Source: Quercus robur
Lineage: Eukaryota; Streptophyta; Magnoliopsida; Fagales; Fagaceae
Assembly: GCF_932294415.1 (NCBI RefSeq)
Contig: NC_065543.1
Span: 42,740,277 to 42,804,276, forward strand
Length of the DNA: 64,000 bases
Reading direction: 5' to 3'
In this document: positions 1 through 10,927 of the stretch, in pieces
How the letters are laid out: the number at the start of each line of letters is the position of its first letter
Position numbering within the stretch: the first letter of the stretch is position 1
Notes under the pieces: generated by a model
Databases searched by the model: none
What the model saw: the letters and a program-made list of their open reading frames with translations, nothing else
What the model was told of the DNA's origin: nothing
Position numbers and translations under genes: made by a program

Positions 1-496
1 TATAATGTGTCTTTTTTATGTGCAATGCACACGGCCAAACTTAACCATACTTAATCCCACCAACCCCAATTAACTACACCCTTATTTTATTGATTAAAAA
101 AAACGGGCTGAAACCTATTTCTATTTCATACTACACTTAAAAAGTAAGTATTAAAACTTCCGCTATCTCAACAAGGTGTTTAAAAGGACTTGAATTTGAA
201 TTTGAACTTAAATGACTTCAATAGAGAATGAGAGGGCACTTTTTATTTTGTTTTCTTCTATTGATAAAATTTATGATTACTGATTGAACTTAACAACAAC
301 ATATGAAATGGATTTCAATTAGAGTGGCCAACATTAAAAGGTGAAATTCTCCATCAAACAACATCTCACAGTATGATTTGCGATGTCATTGGGGTTGTTG
401 AGGGATTAGAGTAGCCTTAATTTTACTTACCTATTTCTTTTTTCCTACACTCATCTATATCTATATATATATCTAAAAGCTAAAGTGTAGCATTTA
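1..496. other. Distal 5' flank of NPF copy 1
   Basis: No gene is seen. From about 140 to 430 the sequence is clearly related to 47535-47840 upstream of NPF copy 2: both carry an 'atctcaacaagg' word, an 'atgacttcaata' word and 'tattgataaaatttatgatt' in the same order. This shows that the duplication that made the two transporter genes included their upstream DNA. The similarity is then interrupted by about 2 kb of inserted sequence. Confidence 0.75.
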
Positions 497-1416
497 GAGC
501 ATCCATAGCTGTAAAGCCAAATTTTTAGCTTTTTAGCACTACAAAAAGTCACTTTATCTATTTTACCTTCTTACATCCAACAGCAGTGATTTTATTTTAG
601 CTTTTAACACAATAAAATAATATAAACACTATAATAAAATAATATTTCATTCAACCACCAAAACACAACCACAACCAAAAGTAGTGTGAACGCATGGTGG
701 ACATTAGGAGAAACACAGAGAGGTAGTGAGGAGAGAGACAAAAGCAGTATGAACGCAAACTATTTTTTTTTTTCCTTTTTTACCTTTCAACTACAATGCA
801 CAACCAAAAGTAGTTGTGCATTGTAGCTATGGAGCCAAAAAAATCACTTTGGCTCCACTATTGCAGGGTACATTTTCATATTTAGTGGTGCTAACCACCA
901 AAACACAACCACAACCAAAAATAGTGTGAACGCATGGTGGACATTAGGAGAAACACAGAGAGGTAGTGAAGAGAGAGACAAAAGCAGTATGAACGCAAAT
1001 TTTTTTTTTCTTTTTTACCTTTCAGCTGCAGTGCACAGCCAAAAGTAGCTGTGCGCTGTAGCTGTGAAGCCAAAAAATATAGCTTTAGCTCCACTATTGC
1101 AGGGTACATTTTGATATTTAGTGGTGTTAATCACCAAAACACAACCACAACCAAAAGTAGTGTGAACGCATAGTAGACATTGGGAGAGACACGGAGAGGT
1201 AGTGAGGAGAGAGACAAAAGTAGTGTGAATGCAAAATAAAAAATAAAAATAAAAATTTTACCTTTCAGCTACAGTGCATAGCCAAAAGTAGCTGTGCACC
1301 ATAGCTATGGAGCCAAAAAAATATAGCTTTGGCTCCACTATTGCAGGGTACATTTTGATATTTAGTGGTGCTAAAAATAGCTATATAGCTATTTAGCACC
1401 ACTATTGCTAGTGCTT
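497..1416. mobile_element. MITE-like element with internally triplicated core
   Basis: The ends resemble imperfect inverted repeats: 'gagcatccatagctgt' on the left, and the reverse complement of the right end reads 'agcactagcaatagtggtgc'. Both are followed inward by AT-rich 'tttttagc' words. A TTA lies immediately outside each end (494-496 and 1417-1419), as expected for a PIF/Harbinger-type target duplication. There is no coding capacity. The element is absent from the matching promoter of NPF copy 2, so it inserted after the duplication or was lost there. The exact ends are uncertain. Confidence 0.5.
653..1373. repeat. Three tandem units of about 240 bp, each with a hairpin
   Basis: Units begin near 653, 893 and 1128 at the word 'caccaaaacacaaccacaac' and end near 'atttagtggtgcta'. 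Each contains a 14-bp inverted repeat around a loop 'caaaagta' (first unit: arm 'ctacaatgcacaac' pairing perfectly with 'gttgtgcattgtag'). Spacing is about 240 then 235 bp. The units lie inside the MITE-like element. Confidence 0.85.
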
Positions 1417-2544
1417 TTATTGTTGCTACGCTCCAGTTAAGTCACATCATCGATCATGTCACCCTTTTTTTTCCTTCATTTTTTAAACAATATTAATATA
1501 TAAATAAATAGCGCAACTTTACACATTCTATAACTCATCAAATCCAACTCACTATGAATAACCATACACATTCTTTAACTCATTAAATCCAACTCACCAT
1601 TAATTTTGCTTTCTTCCAATTCTCAACTCTTCATTTTCCCCTTCAAAACCGTTTTGCTCTTTTGAAGTTCAAACCCTTCAATTGCCACTCCTATGATTAA
1701 ATATGTTATTTTTAACACTATAAATTTCCAGTTGCTCTCTCTACCTCCACCTCTGCAAAAGTTTCCAAAGTGGCATCAGATTTGGAAAGTCCATTTGAGG
1801 TGTGTTCTTTCCCTTCTTATTTTTTCTTTTCCCCCAACTTCGGTTTTTCCATTGGATTTCTAAAGTTTATGGATGATATGTTTTTTTGTGGGCTACCGAC
1901 AATGTGATCACTTTGGGGCTATGAGTGGCTAGGATTGGTTCGTCAGTTATTAGAAGGGTTTTCAAGAATTAGAAATCTTTACAACAACTTCTTACTTAAT
2001 ATTCATGTTGTACCATTTTTATTTTATATTTTTGTTTTTTACCCATTCAATTTGTTTATATTTGACATTTTAGTTTTCTTAAATTTGAAATTTGTTTAAC
2101 TCTATGTATAAAAAAAAAAAAAATCCAAAGTTTAATGTATTTAGCTCTGTTAGTTTTGAAATAATAATAGAGTATACGTTGTAATTACACTCCAATTACT
2201 GCTTTCATATTTTTTAACTCAATGGTTCTTTTTTGTTGTAGGACCTTTCACAATTTCTGTTTGGTTTCAACAAATATTATATTTAGCACACTTTTTCTTA
2301 TTATGTGCAACACATAAAAATTTTGGGACATCTCAAAATAAAATAGAAGACAAACAAACTGGGACGGAGTGGTATATATTATAGATATGTATAAACATTG
2401 TTTTTGGTATTTGATTCTTCATTGATTTCATGATTTAGTTATTAAAAAAAAAAAACCCAAAATAATAGAACGGAAATGGATAATACTTTTAAAAATAGTT
2501 CAATTTTTAAGAAGAACAAATTATTGCATTGCACTGCACTAATA
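1417..2544. other. AT-rich spacer, no gene recognised
   Basis: No coding region is seen. It is extra sequence relative to the promoter of NPF copy 2, probably old insertions of unknown class. A poly-A tract lies at 2109-2122. Confidence 0.5.
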
Positions 2545-2765
2545 ACAGTTCTGTGGTCCAGATTGACAGCTTTGAAATACAGTAATAAATCCAAAACTCT
2601 CATTTTCGGACAAGTAATACTGAAGGTGAAAGAAATGACTCCATTGAGGGAGGAACTTAAACAAGTGAATAGCATAGTGAAACTTCAATGTCTTTCCTCT
2701 CAGCTATATATATATATATATATATATATAGGAAGCATTTTCTATGCAACAAACAAACATATATA
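2545..2765 (+). promoter_or_regulatory. Orphaned proximal promoter and 5' leader of NPF copy 1
   Basis: This stretch aligns with 47945-48155, immediately upstream of the start codon of NPF copy 2. Shared words include 'ccaaaactctcattttc', 'gtgaaagaaatgact' and 'cctctcagctatatata'. In copy 2 the TATA-like run is about 10 bp (48103-48114); here it has grown to a (TA)n of about 28 bp (2704-2731). Similarity stops at the 'aaacatata' word near 2760, just before the point where copy 2 has its ATG. Beyond it lies Copia leader instead of exon 1. The promoter is therefore separated from its exons by about 12.8 kb. Confidence 0.8.
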
Positions 2766-2776
2766 TATATGTCTCG

Positions 2777-2848
2777 TTGACCGTTGACTGTTGACCGATC
2801 GTTGACCGCTGACTTTGACCAGCCGTTGACTTTGACCGGCCATTGACT
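2777..2848 (+). promoter_or_regulatory. Cluster of eight W-box cores in the Copia leader
   Basis: TTGACC or TTGACT occurs at 2777, 2784, 2791, 2802, 2815, 2826, 2832 and 2843, all on the plus strand within 72 bp. TTGAC[C/T] is the established core bound by WRKY factors in plants. The cluster lies about 80 bp upstream of the Copia gag start and immediately downstream of the orphan NPF promoter. Binding is inferred, not shown. Confidence 0.6.
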
Positions 2849-2928
2849 TTTGCTGTCCAGGTTCTCCTTACCCAGTTTTTCGCGTAGATTTCATTTTTGC
2901 AGTCTGTTTTTGCATATTGTGTCTCTAA

Positions 2929-4215
2929 ATGGATAAAAAGGATGTTTTTCTTCCTCGCCCCATCAATACTGTATTGGAGGGGAACAAGAATTACTTATCT
3001 TGGTCTCAAGCTATGCGCAGTTTTCTTAAGGGTCGCATGCTCTGGCATTACTGTATTGGTGCAGTCGCCATTCCTGTCAAAGGAGCAAGTGAAGAAGATG
3101 TTGCCTTCCTTGGTCGCATGATTGAATGGGATAGTCACAACCACATGATCCTCACATGGATTCAGAACACTTCCATTCCCTCGATCTCCAATCTGTTGGG
3201 CAGCTTTGATGATGCAAAATCAACATGGGATATGTTGGCCAAAAGGTACTCCACTACTCACGGCTCCATGAAATATCAGTTAGTGGTTGAATTACATCAA
3301 CTCAGGCAAGAACCAGGGCAATCCATCAATGACTACTATGATCAGCTTTGCTTCATTTGGGACAAAATTGACCTTTCTGATCCAACTTGGGCATGCTCAA
3401 AGGATGCTCAGCAACATGCTTCCATCAGAGATGAATTTCGCCTTTATGAATTCTTGATGTCCCTTCACAAGGACTTTGAGCCCATTCGAGGTCAACTTCT
3501 AAATCGCAGTCCTGCTCTCTCTCTTGATACTGCTGTGAACGAGTTAGTTAGAGAAGAAGCTCGTCTTGCAACCCTTCAAGCTCAGAATAAGCTCAATGTT
3601 TTGGCTCTTACTCCTTCTGCTTCGCCCATAGAGCAACCTCAGCACTCAGGTGACTCCTCTGGCTCTAGCAATCGTCGCAAGCAAACCAACAAAAAGTTCT
3701 GCAACTATTGCAAGCGTCCTGGCCACACCATTGAGACTTGTTACCGTCGCAACAAATCTACTGTTGCTGTTGCTAATGCTGAGTCTACTCCACCGATGGC
3801 TTCCATTTCCGCTGAGTCCCAGTCTTCTGGATCCACTATCAACCTCTCTTCCACTGAAATACAGGAGATCATAGCTCAGGCTGTTCGTATGGCTGGTAAT
3901 GCATCTCTTTCCACTGCTCTTTCAGTTTTACCCGGTAAGTCTCAAACTTGCCTTTTTGATTCTGCCTGTTCCAATCACATGACACCCCACTCATCCTTAT
4001 TCTCCAAACTTGACCCTACACCACACCCTCTAAATATTCATATAGCTGATGGTTCCACCATGCATGGGAATAGTTTAGGTTTTGTTTCGACCTCCAATCT
4101 CTTTGTTCCTGGAGTCTTCCATGTACCTGACCTATCCTATAATTTGTGCTCTGTGGGACAATTAGCTGAACTAGGTTATCGCCTTATTTTTTACTATTCT
4201 GGGTGTATTGTGTAG
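2929..4215 (+). pseudogene. Copia gag and protease (5' part of polyprotein)
   Basis: The ATG at 2929 opens a 428-residue frame. The N-terminal half is a Copia capsid-type domain (YLSWSQAM near residue 25, then a helical region with WDMLAKRYS). A CCHC zinc knuckle, CNYCKRPGHTIETC, begins near residue 258. A retroviral-type aspartic protease follows, with FDSACSNHMT near residue 342. The frame ends at TAG (4213-4215). The reading frame continues unchanged beyond it, so this is a premature stop, consistent with CAG to TAG. The gag-protease portion itself is otherwise open. Confidence 0.85.
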
Positions 4216-5478
4216 GATCCGAGGACGGGACAAGAGCTTGGGACCGGCCCTAGAGTTGGGCGTATGTTTCCCGTGGACAATCTTCATCTTCCACCTGTTG
4301 CTCCTGTTTCTGTTGCTGCTGCAGCTGCAGCTGCTGTAGTTTCTTCCTTACCGTCTCTCGCACTTTGGCATTCTCATCTTGGTCATGCATCATCTTCTCG
4401 GGTACAACAATTAGCTTCTAAGGGTCTGTTGGGTTCCGTGTCCAAAGACAATTTTAATTGTACTTCATGTCAGTTAGGAAAACAGCCAGCTTTACCTTTC
4501 AATAATAGTGAATCCATTTCTAATAGTATCTTTGAGTTAATTCATTCTGATGTTTGGGGACCTTCTCCTGTTGCTAGTATTGGTGGATCTCGATATTTTG
4601 TTATTTTTATTGATGATTATTCTCATTATAGTTGGATTTTTCCTATGAAATCTCGTTTTGAAATTTTACCAATATACAAAAACTTTGCAAAAATGGTTGA
4701 AACACAATTCTCCAAACGTATCAAAACTTTTCGTTCTGATAATGCTCTTGAATATACTCAATATGCATTTCAAGCTCTGTTACATTCCTATGGCACTATA
4801 CATCATCTAACTTGTCCAGGTATCTCTCAGCAAAATGGTTGAGCTGAAAGAAAACTTCGTCATATTCTTGACACTGTTCGTGCTCTTCTTCTTTCTGCCA
4901 AAGTTCCTGCCCCATTTTAGGGTGAAGCTGCTCTTCATGCTGTTCATGCGATCAATCGTATTCCAAGCACTGTCATCCATAATCAGACTCCGTATGAGCG
5001 TCTTTTTGGGTCACCCCCTGAATATCATCACCTTCACTCCTTTGGATCTGCTTGTTTCATTCTTCTTCAGCCTCATGAGCACAACAAACTTGAACCTCGA
5101 TCTAGACTTTGTTGTTTCCTTGGTTATGGTGAAACTCAAAAAAGGTATCGGTGTTATGATCCTGTCTCTCATAGACTTCATGTTTCTCGTAATGTTGTCT
5201 TTTGGGAACATCGATTATTTGTTGAACTCTCTCACTTTCGTTCTTCCCTGACTACCTTATCTGTTTTAGAAATATTTCCCGATGAGTCTCTTGTTCCTTC
5301 TACAAATACTTTTGATCCTCCTTTGAACTTTTCTCCAGATATTTTTGATGCTTCTCCTAGACAGGTCGAAGATGAACAGGTTAATGACGAGCTATCCCAC
5401 CTTGGGCCTGGGTCCCCTGCTCCTGCTCTGTCTGAGAATCCTCCACAAGACATTCGCCTCGCCACTCAACCCGAGTAA
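4216..5478 (+). pseudogene. Copia GAG-pre-integrase and integrase, with internal stops
   Basis: Same frame as gag. It shows the LWHSHLGHAS pre-integrase motif and the CTSCQLGK zinc-binding part, then the catalytic core with SDVWG (first Asp), RSDNALEY (second Asp) and QQNG followed by ERK (catalytic Glu). TGA at 4840-4842 replaces an expected codon just before AERK (consistent with CGA to TGA). TAG at 4917-4919 sits before GEAALHAVHAINR (consistent with TGG to TAG). The frame runs on through NVVFWEHRLFVE and ends at a stop near 5476, where a one-base frameshift separates it from the RT frame. Confidence 0.82.
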
Positions 5479-6728
5479 GATCCATTCCTCCACATTTACT
5501 TGACTATCATTGTTACACTGCCCTTGCTACTCTTCATGAGCCTCAGACCTATCGTGAGGCCTCCACTGACCCTTTATGGTAGATTGCAATGAAAAAGGAA
5601 CTTGATGCATTAACCAAAAACCATACTTGGGATCTGGTCACTCTCCCTCCTGGACAGTCTGTGGTTGGTTGTAAGTGGATCTATAAGATCAAGACTTGCT
5701 CTGATGGGTCCATTGAGCGCTACAAGGCTCGTCTTGTTGCAAAAGGTTTTACACAAGAGTATGGGATTGATTATGAAGAGACTTTCGCTTTAGTGGCTCA
5801 TATCTCCACTGTTCGTGCCCTCTTAGCTGTTGTTGCTGCTAGTAAATGGGACCTTTTTCAGATGGATGTTAAAAATGCCTTCCTTAATGGGGATCTAAGT
5901 GAAGAAGTCTATATGCAACCTCCTCTTGGCCTCTCTGTTGATTCAAACAAGGTTTGTCACCTTCGACGTGCACTTTATGGCCTTAAACAAGCTCCACGAG
6001 CTTTGTTTGCCAAGTTCAGCTCTACTATCTTTCGCTTGGGTTACACTGCCAGTCCATATGATTCTGCATTATTTCTTCGTCGCACTGATACAGGCACTAT
6101 TTTGCTTCTTTTATATGTGGATGATATGATCATAACTGGTGATGATCTCAGAGGCATTCAAGAACTCAAGGATTTTCTCAGTCAGCAGTTTGAGATGAAA
6201 GATCTTGGACATCTCAGCTATTTCTTGGGTCTTGAAATTACACATTCCACAGATGGTCTCTATGTTACTCAAGTCAAGTATGCTTCTGACCTTTTGTCTC
6301 GAGCTGGACTCACTGATAGCAAAACTGTTGACACTCCAGTTGAGCTTAATGCGCATTTGACACCCTCGGGGGGGAAACCATTGTCTAATCCTTCTCTTTA
6401 CAGACGATTGGTTGGCAGCTTAGTTTATCTCACAGTTACTCGTCCAGACATTTCTTATGCTATTCATCAGGTGAGCCAGTATCTGTCTGCTCCACGATCA
6501 ACTCACTATGCTACTGTTCTGCGCATTCTTCGATACCTGAAGGGCACTCTCTTCCATGGCCTTTTCTACTCAGCTCAGTCTCCTCTTGTACTTCGTGCAT
6601 TCTCTGATGCTGATTGGGCAGGAGATCCCATTGATCACAGGTCCACTACAGGTTATTGCTTTCTCCTTGGTTTTTCCTTGATTTCTTGGCGAAGTAAGAA
6701 ACAAACTTTTGTGGCCCGCTCCAGTACT
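5479..6728 (+). pseudogene. Copia reverse transcriptase and first part of RNase H
   Basis: After the frameshift near 5478 the reading resumes in another frame (DYHCYTALATLHEPQ), meets TAG at 5580-5582 after DPLW (consistent with CAG to TAG), then is open from 5589. It carries the Copia RT signatures WIYKIK, LVAKGFTQEYGIDYEETF, MDVKNAFLNGDL, the catalytic YVDDM near 6114-6128, and FEMKDLG. RNase H begins with SDADWAGDP and STTGYC. The open frame runs on into element A, but that tail is LTR sequence; the true RNase H continues at 14968. Confidence 0.88.
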
Positions 6729-7838
6729 TGTAAGGTTGAATTTATTCAACCATCTAATTGGCTTTATTCCGTGCCAAATTTGCTTGTAATTCAGCATTTA
6801 GTAACCCTGTATTTAGGTGGGATTGTTGTAAGGGTAGTGAGTGAGATAGAGTGAAGATTGCTCAAGAGTGTGCAAGAAAACAGAGTGTCGCGGCTGGGAC
6901 TCGCGGGTGGACTCGCGGCTTCAACCCGCCAGAAGATGCACACGTGCTAAGCATGCTGGAAGATGAACAGTCATGCTAGCTGGAGCACTACAGGACAAAA
7001 CAGGACAACTGGCCATACGGTTAACTCGCGACTGGAACTCGCGACTTAGTCAAGCCGCGAGGTCAAGCCGCGAGCCACCCCTGTTTTGGAAAAACCTGAC
7101 GTTTCGCATTCCTCTTCACTCCAGTATAAATACCCTTTTAACCCACGATTGAAAGAGAGCTTCCAGAGAGAATTTTGAGAAAGAAACCCTAAAGAAAAAC
7201 CAGATTGTTTCACCCACAATCTCTACCTTAGAGTCTCATCAAATTCCCTCACTCTCTTCCTCTCCATTGTCAAATCCTTGAGAGGCATTATACCAAACCT
7301 GGTTCTCACCATTATCATCTCTGTGAGACAGACGTTTGGAGTTCTGGGAAGCAGTTAGGAAGGAGCCAATCTTTATTGGTTGATGCTACGGTGTAGTAGC
7401 GGAATCCGGAAAGCTAGAAAAGAAAAAGGTTCGGCGCAACCTCGTTGGAGCAAGAAGCTTGGAGGGCTTAGGTGCATTGGGTAGATTAGGCTTGGAGGGT
7501 CTATTGCTGTCCTTGTATCCCAACTGTATTTTCTAGTGGATTGATTACCGCTTGGAGGGCGGCGGAGAGGTTTTTCGCCGAGGTCTTCGGTTTCCTCTTC
7601 GATAACATATCTGGTGTTATCTCTGTGTTTGCATCCTCCTTCCTCTCTATCTCTGCCTTTACATTATCTGCTGTGGTTTATTTTGTTGTGGCTTAGATAG
7701 TTGTTTAATCAATTCCATATTATAGCATATGTTAAGTTTCCGCACACTAGTTGTTTGACATATTGCTTGGGTTGGTTAAGTTGGTTTTTGGGGGTCTAAA
7801 CGTTCAAAAGTGTTTTTGTACACGTTTTTGAACTTTCA
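6729..7838 (+). repeat. Element A 5' LTR
   Basis: 1110 bp. It carries seven CGCG cores (mostly CTCGCG or its complement) between 6888 and 7076, then a TATA box 'tataaata' at 7125-7132, then a pyrimidine-rich leader. It differs from the 3' LTR at about five sites. At three of these the 3' LTR has T where this copy has C, two of them inside CGCG words. Confidence 0.92.
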
Positions 7839-7840
7839 AT

Positions 7841-7852
7841 TGGTATCAGAGC
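7841..7852 (+). other. Primer-binding site of element A
   Basis: TGGTATCAGAGC, two bases after the LTR, is the complement of the 3' end of plant initiator Met tRNA used by most Copia elements. Element B has the identical 12-mer at 24010-24021. Confidence 0.9.
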
Positions 7853-7909
7853 GGGTACACAGCTGTTTGGTTTCATTACCATTGTGTGATCCTTGACTCC
7901 CTTTTTGAG

Positions 7910-9787
7910 ATGGATAGGTCTCAATCCCTTAATGCACCTCCATATTTTGATGGAAGTAATTATGCATTTTGGAAGGTTCGTATGAGAGCTTTTTTATGCT
8001 CTATTGATGAATCCGTGTGGGATGCTGTTGAGATTGGTTGGACCAAACCTGAGGCAGCCAAATCCACATGGGATAAGGCAGCACTTGCTGCATTTAATGC
8101 TAACAGTAAAGCACTAAATGCTATTTTCTGTGGTGTGTCTCCAGATGAATTTCACAGGATTTCTCACATTACCATTGCCAAAGATGCATGGGAGATTCTG
8201 GAAACAACTTATGAAGGCACGAAGAAAGTAAAAGATACCAAGTTACAAATGCTGACCACTCGGTTTGAGGAGCTCAAGATGAGTGAGGATGAGTCTTTCG
8301 ACTCTTTCTATGGGAAGTTAAATGAAGTGGTTGTCAGTAAGTTTAACTTGGGGGAGAAGATGGAGGACTCAAAGATTGTAAGGAAGATCCTTCGATCATT
8401 GCCGGAAAGCTTCCGTGCTAAGGTGACAGCCATTGAAGAGAGCAAGGATCTTGACGACATCAGAGTACAGGAGCTGGTTGGTTCTCTGCAGACCTATGAG
8501 ATGTCGCTGCCAAATCAACGGAAGAGCAAATCCCTTGCTCTAAAGACCACTAATGAGAAGGTGGAAGATCAAGGCTCATCGGGAGAAGATATGGTGGACA
8601 AAGATGTAGCCTATCTTGTTAAAAATTTCAGAAAGTTTTTGAAATTCAAAAACAATGGAAAATTTGATGATAAGAGAAAATTCCAAAATTCTGGAAGGGA
8701 GAAGAGGGATTTCAACAGGAAAGATGGAAAAGAATCCCAATCCACACAAGGTGTCACTTGTTTTGAATGCAACGGGCATGGACACTTTAAGAGGGAATGT
8801 CCGAATTATTTGAAATCGAAAGGCAAGGTGTATGCCACGACCCTGAGTGACTCAGATTCGTCTGACTCTGAATCTGAAGAAAGCTGTGATGGAGAGGGGA
8901 ACTATTCAGCTTTCATGACTATTGCTCATGTTGAGTCGTCGGACAAGTTGAATTTGCTTGTACAAGACCTTGGAGAACATAGTGATGATGAATCACTAGG
9001 AATTGTTGAAGAATCGGAAGCTGAAGAAGAAGAGAGCACAGCAACTCTTCAAGAAAATTACAACTCACTCTTGGAGAAGTCAGGTGAATACACAAGGGTA
9101 GCCAAGGCTGCTGTGAGAAAGATGAAGAAGGCTGAGGAGGACTACAAAAGTCTCCTAATCCGGTATAGGGAGGCCAAATGCGAGATTGAAACTTTGAATG
9201 GTGAGCTGTCCGAAGCTTACACTAAAGTAAGATTTCTTGAGAATGAGGTGATGCAAGCAAATGCTAAAATAGAGAGGGTCACCACCAAGAAGCTAGATGA
9301 TGTTATATCATCTCAAAAGAGCTTCTCAGACAAATCCAGACTGGGATATACCGGAGGAGGTAGTTCAACTGGAAATGTCACCAAAGAAGTGAAGTTTGTC
9401 AAAGCCAAAGATCCAGTTGTAGCTGACCCTACTGATGTGAAGCTCGAGGTGGAGGAGAAGAAGAATGTGGTGGACCAACGGATGCTGAATCATCGTAATC
9501 AGTATGTGGGCAGGTCAGAGTCTCGTGCCAAGTCACGTCCTCGACCACAAAGAGGTCCTAGAGGAATGTATGTGTGCCATTATTGCGGACTTCAAGGGCA
9601 CACTCGACCAAATTGCCAAAAGCTGAGAGCAAAGAACAATGCAACTCCTCAAAGGTCAGGAGGACCAAGAATTGATAGGAGAACTTGGGCAGGTGATCAA
9701 CCTAGAGAGCAAAATGGAGATCCCGGAATGATGAACGTGATGAAGATGATTGGTGCATTCACCAACTGCTTGGAAAGCTTCTCATGA
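7910..9787 (+). CDS. gag: Element A Gag (capsid/nucleocapsid) polyprotein
   Basis: The chosen ATG at 7910 gives MDRSQSLNAPPYF, the typical start of this Gag class (625 residues); a GTG 24 bases upstream is less likely. Order: a short N-terminal domain with DGSNYAFWKVRM (DUF4219-type), a UBN2-type capsid domain to about residue 210, a basic linker, CCHC knuckle CFECNGHGHFKREC near residue 283, an acidic stretch, a long probable coiled coil (about 345-470) and a second knuckle CHYCGLQGHTRPNC near residue 556. There is no internal stop. It should form particles packaging element RNA. The frame ends at TGA with no protease following, so Gag cannot be processed by a protease encoded in cis. Confidence 0.9.
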   Translation: MDRSQSLNAPPYFDGSNYAFWKVRMRAFLCSIDESVWDAVEIGWTKPEAAKSTWDKAALAAFNANSKALNAIFCGVSPDEFHRISHITIAKDAWEILETTYEGTKKVKDTKLQMLTTRFEELKMSEDESFDSFYGKLNEVVVSKFNLGEKMEDSKIVRKILRSLPESFRAKVTAIEESKDLDDIRVQELVGSLQTYEMSLPNQRKSKSLALKTTNEKVEDQGSSGEDMVDKDVAYLVKNFRKFLKFKNNGKFDDKRKFQNSGREKRDFNRKDGKESQSTQGVTCFECNGHGHFKRECPNYLKSKGKVYATTLSDSDSSDSESEESCDGEGNYSAFMTIAHVESSDKLNLLVQDLGEHSDDESLGIVEESEAEEEESTATLQENYNSLLEKSGEYTRVAKAAVRKMKKAEEDYKSLLIRYREAKCEIETLNGELSEAYTKVRFLENEVMQANAKIERVTTKKLDDVISSQKSFSDKSRLGYTGGGSSTGNVTKEVKFVKAKDPVVADPTDVKLEVEEKKNVVDQRMLNHRNQYVGRSESRAKSRPRPQRGPRGMYVCHYCGLQGHTRPNCQKLRAKNNATPQRSGGPRIDRRTWAGDQPREQNGDPGMMNVMKMIGAFTNCLESFS

Positions 9788-10927
9788 AGGTTTGAAAGCC
9801 CTAACTCCCGTACCCAATCCTTTAAGGAAATCACCCCAAACGCAAGTGACGTGTGGGTGAAAAGGGGTACTCATGCATAAGCATTACAACATGTCCATGC
9901 ATTAATACTTCCTATGCTTTGTGACTATGTTTGTTTGGTATGCTTGTTGTGTTGGTTCTTGGTTGCTTGGTTATTCTTCTTGTGAATATTTCTTAATTGT
10001 GTTTTATCAATCTTTTTGTTTCTTGAGTCAAAAATCCAAAAATTACATAAAGAATTTGAAAATCAAAAGGCTTGATTTACTTTGTTGAGTTTTGTCTTAA
10101 AACTCGTTTTGCCTTGTACATTTGTGCTAATGGCTTTGTGCATTTTCGAGCATTGCTTGTTTTCATGCACTCATATCACTATGGGAAAAATCTTGAAATC
10201 TATGTGATTGTTGTAAATAGATCTTCAAACTTGTCATGAATGATTAGTGAATGGTTATGTTGATCTTGAAACATGCATAGACTTGTGTCTATATCTCTTC
10301 CCACTTTTTATTTTTTTGCTAAAAAAAGCTCACCAAATGTAAATCTCCAAATGAAAAGAGATATTGAGCTGCAAAAGCCTGTCGCACATTCTAGTATTTG
10401 ACTAGGAAAAAGGGTAAGCGACCTTATATTAAAAGTGAAATTTTATTCAAAAAGGCCAAAGGCCTGTTCTTCAAAGGCCTGTTCTTCAAAGAGAAATGTT
10501 ACATATCCCTCTCACAATGAGAGATGATTGTCTCAAAAAGATCAAATGTTATGATTGAAAGTGGAGTCAAATGAAAAGCTCCAAGTTATGTTATTAAGTT
10601 GTGTGGGAGGTCATATATTCATATTTCTATAATTGAGATTGGTCACATGATCTAGTGCTAATTGTGCATGCCTTGGTTGAATTGATCATTGAAGCTTCAC
10701 ATTAGACAAAGGACTATTTCATTGTTGATATCCACACACAACACACAAGTTTATGTTCGATAAATGCCATATTCATTTGTGTGATTGTACTTGATAAAAT
10801 GTGTTTTCACATGCTCAATCTTTGTTAATTAAAGCACAAAAAGATTTTTGAGTGTTTTAAGTGTTTTTGGAAAGTGTTTTGTTGGAAAAATCTGAAAATT
10901 TCAAAAATACAGTTTTGCCCTGTTTTG
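9788..10927 (+). other. Element A non-coding spacer where pol would be expected
   Basis: 1.1 kb, AT-rich, no open frame of note. No protease, integrase or RT motif is visible in any frame, not even decayed. The loss therefore looks like one clean deletion or template switch rather than gradual decay. A short 'aaggcctgttcttc' repeat lies near 10460-10490. Confidence 0.7.

Noticed and set aside
4835..5251. Open frame of 138 codons rich in Phe and Leu in the Copia region
   Set aside because: The true integrase reading lies in another frame over the same bases (AERKLRHILDT... with stops); the hydrophobic translation is a frame shadow.
7841..7852. Possible tRNA-related gene at the primer-binding sites
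   Set aside because: Only a 12-base complement of a tRNA end is present, with no cloverleaf around it; the same holds at 24010 and 19345.
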